A stretch of 64,000 nt of DNA, taken from contig NZ_KB898374.1 in the NCBI RefSeq assembly GCF_000377565.1, positions 25,737 to 89,736 of the forward strand, given 5' to 3'. Under the pieces are notes generated by a model, which saw nothing but the letters and a program-made list of their open reading frames with translations, ran no database searches and was not told where the DNA came from. Position numbers and translations under genes: made by a program. Within the stretch, counting starts at the first letter, position 1, and every line of letters begins with the position of its first letter. Positions 60,723 to 64,000 of this stretch are shown in pieces. Source of the stretch: Rhizobium sp. 2MFCol3.1. Lineage in GTDB: Bacteria > Pseudomonadota > Alphaproteobacteria > Rhizobiales > Rhizobiaceae.

Positions 60723-61151
60723 ATGACCAAAGCCGCAGACAATGCTTCCACCGACCACGCGGAAAGCCCAACCGGCAGATTTATCCTGGCCGGCCTCTAC
60801 ATGATCGCCGGCTGCGCGCACCTGCTCTTTCCAGCCGCGTTCCTGTCGATCACTCCGGATTGGGTTCCCTTCCCGGCCACGGTGATCGCACTCACCGGCC
60901 TGTGCGAAATTGCCGGCGCGATCGGCCTGACGACTGAACGGTTGCGCCGCTCGGCCGGCATCTGTCTGGCGCTTTATGCCGTCTGCGTGTTCCCGGCCAA
61001 CATCAAGCACGCCATCGACGATCTCGGCTCGACCACGACCGCCTTGGGCTGGTGGTATCATCTGCCGCGCCTCGCCCTGCAGCCGGTCATCGTCTGGTGG
61101 GCGCTGCTTGCCGGCAAGGTGACGCGCTGGCCATTGCCGGCATCGCACTGA
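60723..61151 (+). CDS. DoxX-like small membrane protein
   Basis: A 142-residue protein with four predicted helices (FILAGLYMIAGCAHLLFPAA, TVIALTGLCEIAGAIGL, ICLALYAVCVFPANIKHA, LALQPVIVWWALL). The pattern fits the DoxX-like superfamily. It lies 65 bases after the SorC gene in the same orientation. ATG at 60681 is an alternative start; the one at 60723 (MTKAADN) leaves a natural 20-residue cytoplasmic tail. Function unknown. Confidence 0.75.
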   Translation: MTKAADNASTDHAESPTGRFILAGLYMIAGCAHLLFPAAFLSITPDWVPFPATVIALTGLCEIAGAIGLTTERLRRSAGICLALYAVCVFPANIKHAIDDLGSTTTALGWWYHLPRLALQPVIVWWALLAGKVTRWPLPASH

Positions 61152-61304
61152 CCTCGGCCCGGCCGGGCGGAACTGAAACGCTCGACATGGCGTGATTGGC
61201 CGGCGCATGATCGTTCTGCGTCAAACCGCCACGTCGTACGCGCCGGGCCATTTGATAATAGCCAAGGGAAGAACTGGCCGTGGGGCACAGTCAGGAGGCA
61301 AGAT

Positions 61305-62609
61305 TTGTCGAAGCGTAGCTTTTCGTTTCCCGTAGCCGATGTCCGGGCCCGCGCGCTCGGCGAAATCCATTCGCGCCCCTATACGCTGATCCCCGTCTCC
61401 CGCGTCATCTTCCAGGTCGCCTTCCTAACCGAGGCCAACTTCGCCGCCGACCAGGCGATCCTGAAGGCGCTGTCGCTCGCCCAGGGTGTTCCGGCACCCG
61501 CCGCCGACACCAGCCATCACACGATGAGCTGGGGCAGCGGTACGCTGCGCTGGGAGCGCCACACGGAATTTTCGACCTATTTCTGGGACACGCCAGCACC
61601 GGCGGAATTCGGCGCAGAGATCCCGGTCAATCCCTTCGGCGCCAGCTTCGCGGCACCCGGTCCCTTCATCTCGGGCGTTCGCATCGAAATCCGCCCCGAC
61701 AGCGAGGATGTCGCCGACGTCATCGCCAATTTCGATCCGACCAGCCTCTGTCAGAGCATGGTGGCCGACAGCCAGGCGACCGTCATTACCGATTTCCGCC
61801 AGGACGGCGACGGGCTGACCAAGTTCCTGGTGCTCGACCATGGCATGACGGATGGCGCCCGCGGCATGCTCGCCCAGCGCCTGCTCGACATCGAGACCTA
61901 TAGGACGCTCGCCATGATGGGCCTGCCGTTGGCGCAAACGTTGTCGCCCGAGATCCGCCAGATCGAAACGAGCTTCACCGCCATCACGCAGGGCATGAAG
62001 CAGCATGCGCGCGCGGAAGCCGACGCGACGCTCTCGGAGATCACCCGCCTCGCCGCCGAGCTCGAGGCCAACGCTGCCCTCAGCCTCTACCGCTTTGGCG
62101 CCAGCCGCGCCTATTACAACATCGTGCTCGAGCGCGTCGCCATGCTGGCCGAAAAGGCGCTCCCCGGCAACGAGACGCTGGGCGCCTTCCTGCAGCGTCG
62201 CCTCGCGCCCGCCATGCGCACATGCCAGTCGGTCGAGGAGCGGCAGGCGGACCTGTCGCGCAAGCTCGCCCGCGCAACGGCCCTTCTACGCAGTTGGATC
62301 GACGTTGAGCTGGAAAAGTTCAACACCGAGATTCTGGCCTCGATGGACAAGCGCGCCCATCTGCAGCTGCGCCTGCAGCAGACGGTCGAAGGCCTGTCGG
62401 TCGCCGCCATCTCCTATTACGTCATCGGCCTCGTCGGCTACCTCGCCAAGCTCGTGCATGGCGTCGGCGTCGAGATCCCGCCGGAGACGCTGACTGGTGC
62501 CGCCGTGCCCTTCGTGGTTCTCGGCGTCTGGCTCACCGTGCGCCGCATTCGCAGCAAGCATAGCGACGACCACGTCAAAGAGGCCAACCGCCCCGACACG
62601 CTGAGCTGA
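61305..62609 (+). CDS. DUF3422 membrane-anchored protein
   Basis: A 434-residue protein of the DUF3422 family common in alpha-proteobacteria. The N-terminal domain begins with RALGEIHSRPYTLIPVSRVI. A long helical region lies in the middle (about 225-340, with DATLSEITRLAAELEANAAL). Two helices close the protein (GLSVAAISYYVIGLVGYLAK and VPFVVLGVWLTVRRI), with a basic tail. The start is TTG after AGGAGGCAAGA. Function unknown; topology resembles CorA-like helical channels loosely. Confidence 0.85.
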   Translation: MSKRSFSFPVADVRARALGEIHSRPYTLIPVSRVIFQVAFLTEANFAADQAILKALSLAQGVPAPAADTSHHTMSWGSGTLRWERHTEFSTYFWDTPAPAEFGAEIPVNPFGASFAAPGPFISGVRIEIRPDSEDVADVIANFDPTSLCQSMVADSQATVITDFRQDGDGLTKFLVLDHGMTDGARGMLAQRLLDIETYRTLAMMGLPLAQTLSPEIRQIETSFTAITQGMKQHARAEADATLSEITRLAAELEANAALSLYRFGASRAYYNIVLERVAMLAEKALPGNETLGAFLQRRLAPAMRTCQSVEERQADLSRKLARATALLRSWIDVELEKFNTEILASMDKRAHLQLRLQQTVEGLSVAAISYYVIGLVGYLAKLVHGVGVEIPPETLTGAAVPFVVLGVWLTVRRIRSKHSDDHVKEANRPDTLS

Positions 62610-62816
62610 TCCCAAAGCCCGACAGCACGCTCACCTGCCGATCTCTTTGCGCGCACATCTCCGCGCCCGGCCGAAGCGTCATATATCCTTCATGACACGC
62701 TGCTTATTTGGCGCCATGAGTGGCCTTGCCGTGCGTGCTTTCATGATATCGTCATGCGGCGCAAAACTAGGCAGCTCCGCAAGCGTCCGAAGCGACAAAT
62801 CTGAACAGGGATCGAG

Positions 62817-63734
62817 ATGACCACCATGAGAGGCACGCCTTCAACCGACTGGCTCGAGGCCGAACTGGCCGATACGCTGGATGAAGACTATGAGCTCGAG
62901 CTCTCCGAGCCGGCGCTGTCCGAGGAAATCCGCAAGATCTACCGCAAGGCGCACCCGCCATCGATGCCGCGCATCGAGTATTTCCGTTCGCTGATCGCGC
63001 TGCAGTCCGAGCTGATCCGCCTGCAGGATTGGGTCACCTATCACAAGGAAAAGGTGGTCGTGATCTTCGAAGGTCGCGATTCGGCCGGCAAGGGCGGCGT
63101 CATCAAGCGCATCACCCAGCGCCTCAACCCGCGCGTCGCCCGAGTCGTGGCGCTTCCAGCACCATCGGACCGCGAGAAGTCGCAGTGGTACTTCCAGCGC
63201 TACGTGCCGCATCTTCCTGCTGGCGGCGAGATCGTGCTCTTCGACCGCTCCTGGTATAACCGCTCCGGCGTCGAACGCGTCATGGGCTTTGCCGACGAGG
63301 ATCAGGTCGAGCAGTTCTTCAACGACGTGCCCGAATTCGAGCGCATGCTGGTCCGCTCCGGCATCCGTCTGGTCAAATACTGGTTCTCGATCACCGACGA
63401 GGAACAGCAGCTGCGCTTCCTCGTGCGCATCCACGATCCGCTGAAGCAGTGGAAGCTGTCGCCGATGGACCTGCAGTCGCGCATCCGCTGGGAAGCCTAC
63501 ACCAAGGCCAAGGAAGAAACCTTCGCCCGCACCAACATCCCGGAAGCCCCGTGGCACATCGTCGAAGGCAACGACAAGAAACGCGCCCGCCTGAACTGCA
63601 TCGACCACCTCTTGTCGCAGTTCCCCTATGAGGACGTACCGCACGAGGAGATCGCCTTGCCCGAGCGCGTGTTCAACCCGGATTACGAACGCAAGGTCCT
63701 GCCGCCGGAGTTGTACGTTCCGTCGAAGTATTGA
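62817..63734 (+). CDS. ppk2: Polyphosphate kinase 2
   Basis: A 305-residue PPK2 that transfers phosphate between polyphosphate and nucleotides, usually making GTP or ATP. Walker A is GRDSAGKGG (residues 86-94) and Walker B includes FDRSWYNR (142-149). A lid region rich in Arg follows (EKSQWYFQRYVPHLP). The N-terminal 50 residues are acidic (DTLDEDYELELSEPALSEE). Length fits class I single-domain PPK2. Single gene; a truncated family A repeat follows its stop. Confidence 0.93.
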   Translation: MTTMRGTPSTDWLEAELADTLDEDYELELSEPALSEEIRKIYRKAHPPSMPRIEYFRSLIALQSELIRLQDWVTYHKEKVVVIFEGRDSAGKGGVIKRITQRLNPRVARVVALPAPSDREKSQWYFQRYVPHLPAGGEIVLFDRSWYNRSGVERVMGFADEDQVEQFFNDVPEFERMLVRSGIRLVKYWFSITDEEQQLRFLVRIHDPLKQWKLSPMDLQSRIRWEAYTKAKEETFARTNIPEAPWHIVEGNDKKRARLNCIDHLLSQFPYEDVPHEEIALPERVFNPDYERKVLPPELYVPSKY

Positions 63735-63786
63735 TTGGAAGCGTCGGCGGGGGTGTTTTTGATTATGTAGAGACGTCGGCGGGTGA

Positions 63787-63816
63787 GGCCCCCTCATCCG
63801 CCTGCCGGCACCTTCT
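63787..63816. repeat. Family A repeat, single truncated arm
   Basis: The 30 bases match the arm of the family A copies (GGCCCCCTCATCCGCCTGCC onward) and stop exactly after CACCTTCT, where the other copies continue CCCCG. No partner arm is seen in the remaining 184 bases. The break may mark an insertion or a deletion. Confidence 0.85.
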
Positions 63817-63845
63817 TGGATGATCAAAATATGAGATAGTTGTTT

Positions 63846-63875
63846 CTGCCGGGCGGGTGGCCACCCGCCCGGCAG
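63846..63875. repeat. Perfect 30-bp palindrome near the right edge
   Basis: CTGCCGGGCGGGTGG is followed directly by its exact reverse complement. It could be a terminator stem, a bidirectional processing signal or the tip of a mobile element. T-runs are short on both sides. Confidence 0.75.
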
Positions 63876-64000
63876 CTGGTTGTCGGATCGTCACCTTCTC
63901 AGCCATTCGGGGCTGTGGGGAGCAGGATCGCAACCGGCTCTTCATCAGGCCCGTGTGGTTGCAGGAACCTTGGGGTTCGTATCCAAGACAGGGACGACGA
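63876..64000 (-). other. Right-edge sequence, possible 3-prime end of an off-window gene
   Basis: Read on the minus strand from 64000, an open frame gives a 33-residue C-terminal piece ending EEPVAILLPTAPNG and a TGA (63899-63901), 23 bases before the palindrome. The plus strand is also open throughout, so coding is unproven. No family is recognised. Confidence 0.2.

Noticed and set aside
63763..63945. A 60-codon minus-strand frame through the broken repeat and the palindrome
   Set aside because: It translates repeat and palindrome sequence, lacks a ribosome site and has no recognisable domain.
1..64000. tRNA genes, rRNA genes and origins
   Set aside because: Read on both strands by eye, no cloverleaf with a TTCGANTC-type arm and no rRNA-like block stood out. 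A tRNA scan program would settle this.

Overview
The window is high-GC chromosomal DNA that looks like a member of the Rhizobiaceae (Rhizobium/Agrobacterium group). The evidence is gene content: MetNIQ, an xylA-xylB-LacI block, the gltX-lysS pair, a YdcSTUV-PatD type operon, DUF3422, a class III cyclase joined to TolB-like and TPR regions, and long GC-rich palindromic intergenic repeats of the kind known from rhizobia. Genes are densely packed in short operons. I saw no rRNA, tRNA, CRISPR array, complete insertion sequence or prophage.

Layout. 1-5.2 kb: a CHASE4-GGDEF-EAL c-di-GMP protein cut by the left edge, an FMN reductase, and the methionine importer metN-metI-metQ. 5.4-11.1 kb: GH1 beta-glucosidase, ABC-F ATPase, two overlapping alpha/beta hydrolases, DoxX. 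11.3-13.8 kb: a Gfo/Idh/MocA oxidoreductase and a TIM-barrel sugar isomerase. 14-20.7 kb: cyclase-TPR protein, then a ribose-type sugar ABC importer with a divergent LacI regulator and twin operators. 20.7-24.0 kb: cytochrome P460 and a Tat-exported hydrolase, with divergent HxlR and PRISE-like reductase genes. 24.0-27.2 kb: a RelE/HigA-type toxin-antitoxin pair, a hydroxypyruvate isomerase-like gene, and a PiT phosphate transporter. 27.3-31.4 kb: D-xylose catabolism (xylR-type LacI, xylB, xylA). 31.4-36.2 kb: exported hydrolase and an EmrAB-type efflux pump with a divergent TetR. 36.4-43 kb: TerC, a PhyH/AraC divergent pair, glutathione peroxidase, small membrane proteins, and an SLC13-type permease. 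43-46.4 kb: gltX and lysS. 46.5-54.1 kb: an anchored unknown protein, LysR, and a polyamine-type ABC importer with an aminoaldehyde dehydrogenase. 54.2-57.2 kb: DUF1328, a cyclase with a MerR-like N terminus, DUF1345, SDR. 57.4-63.7 kb: fuconolactonase-like hydrolase, transaldolase, SorC regulator, DoxX-like, DUF3422, PPK2.

How the genes work together. Much of the window is carbon-source scavenging. Xylose (XylA, XylB, then transaldolase in the pentose phosphate pathway), beta-glucosides (GH1), an unidentified sugar (RbsACB-like), fuconate-type sugars (SDR and lactonase) and polyamines or GABA precursors (YdcSTUV plus dehydrogenase) are each served by a local regulator. Stress and signalling functions (c-di-GMP, two cyclases, GPx, PPK2, efflux, toxin-antitoxin) lie between them.

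The most distinctive non-coding feature is a set of long inverted-repeat elements in three related families. A is at 11145-11316, 12579-12710 and 63787-63816. B is at 44668-44818 and 49621-49771. C is at 8723-8881. A B/C chimera lies at 28693-28826. The C arms carry a four-tract G-quadruplex motif. The two 151-bp B elements share a loop core in opposite orientation. I found no clear new defence or secretion system. The best candidates for something undescribed are these repeats and the P460/Tat-hydrolase/HxlR/PRISE cluster.
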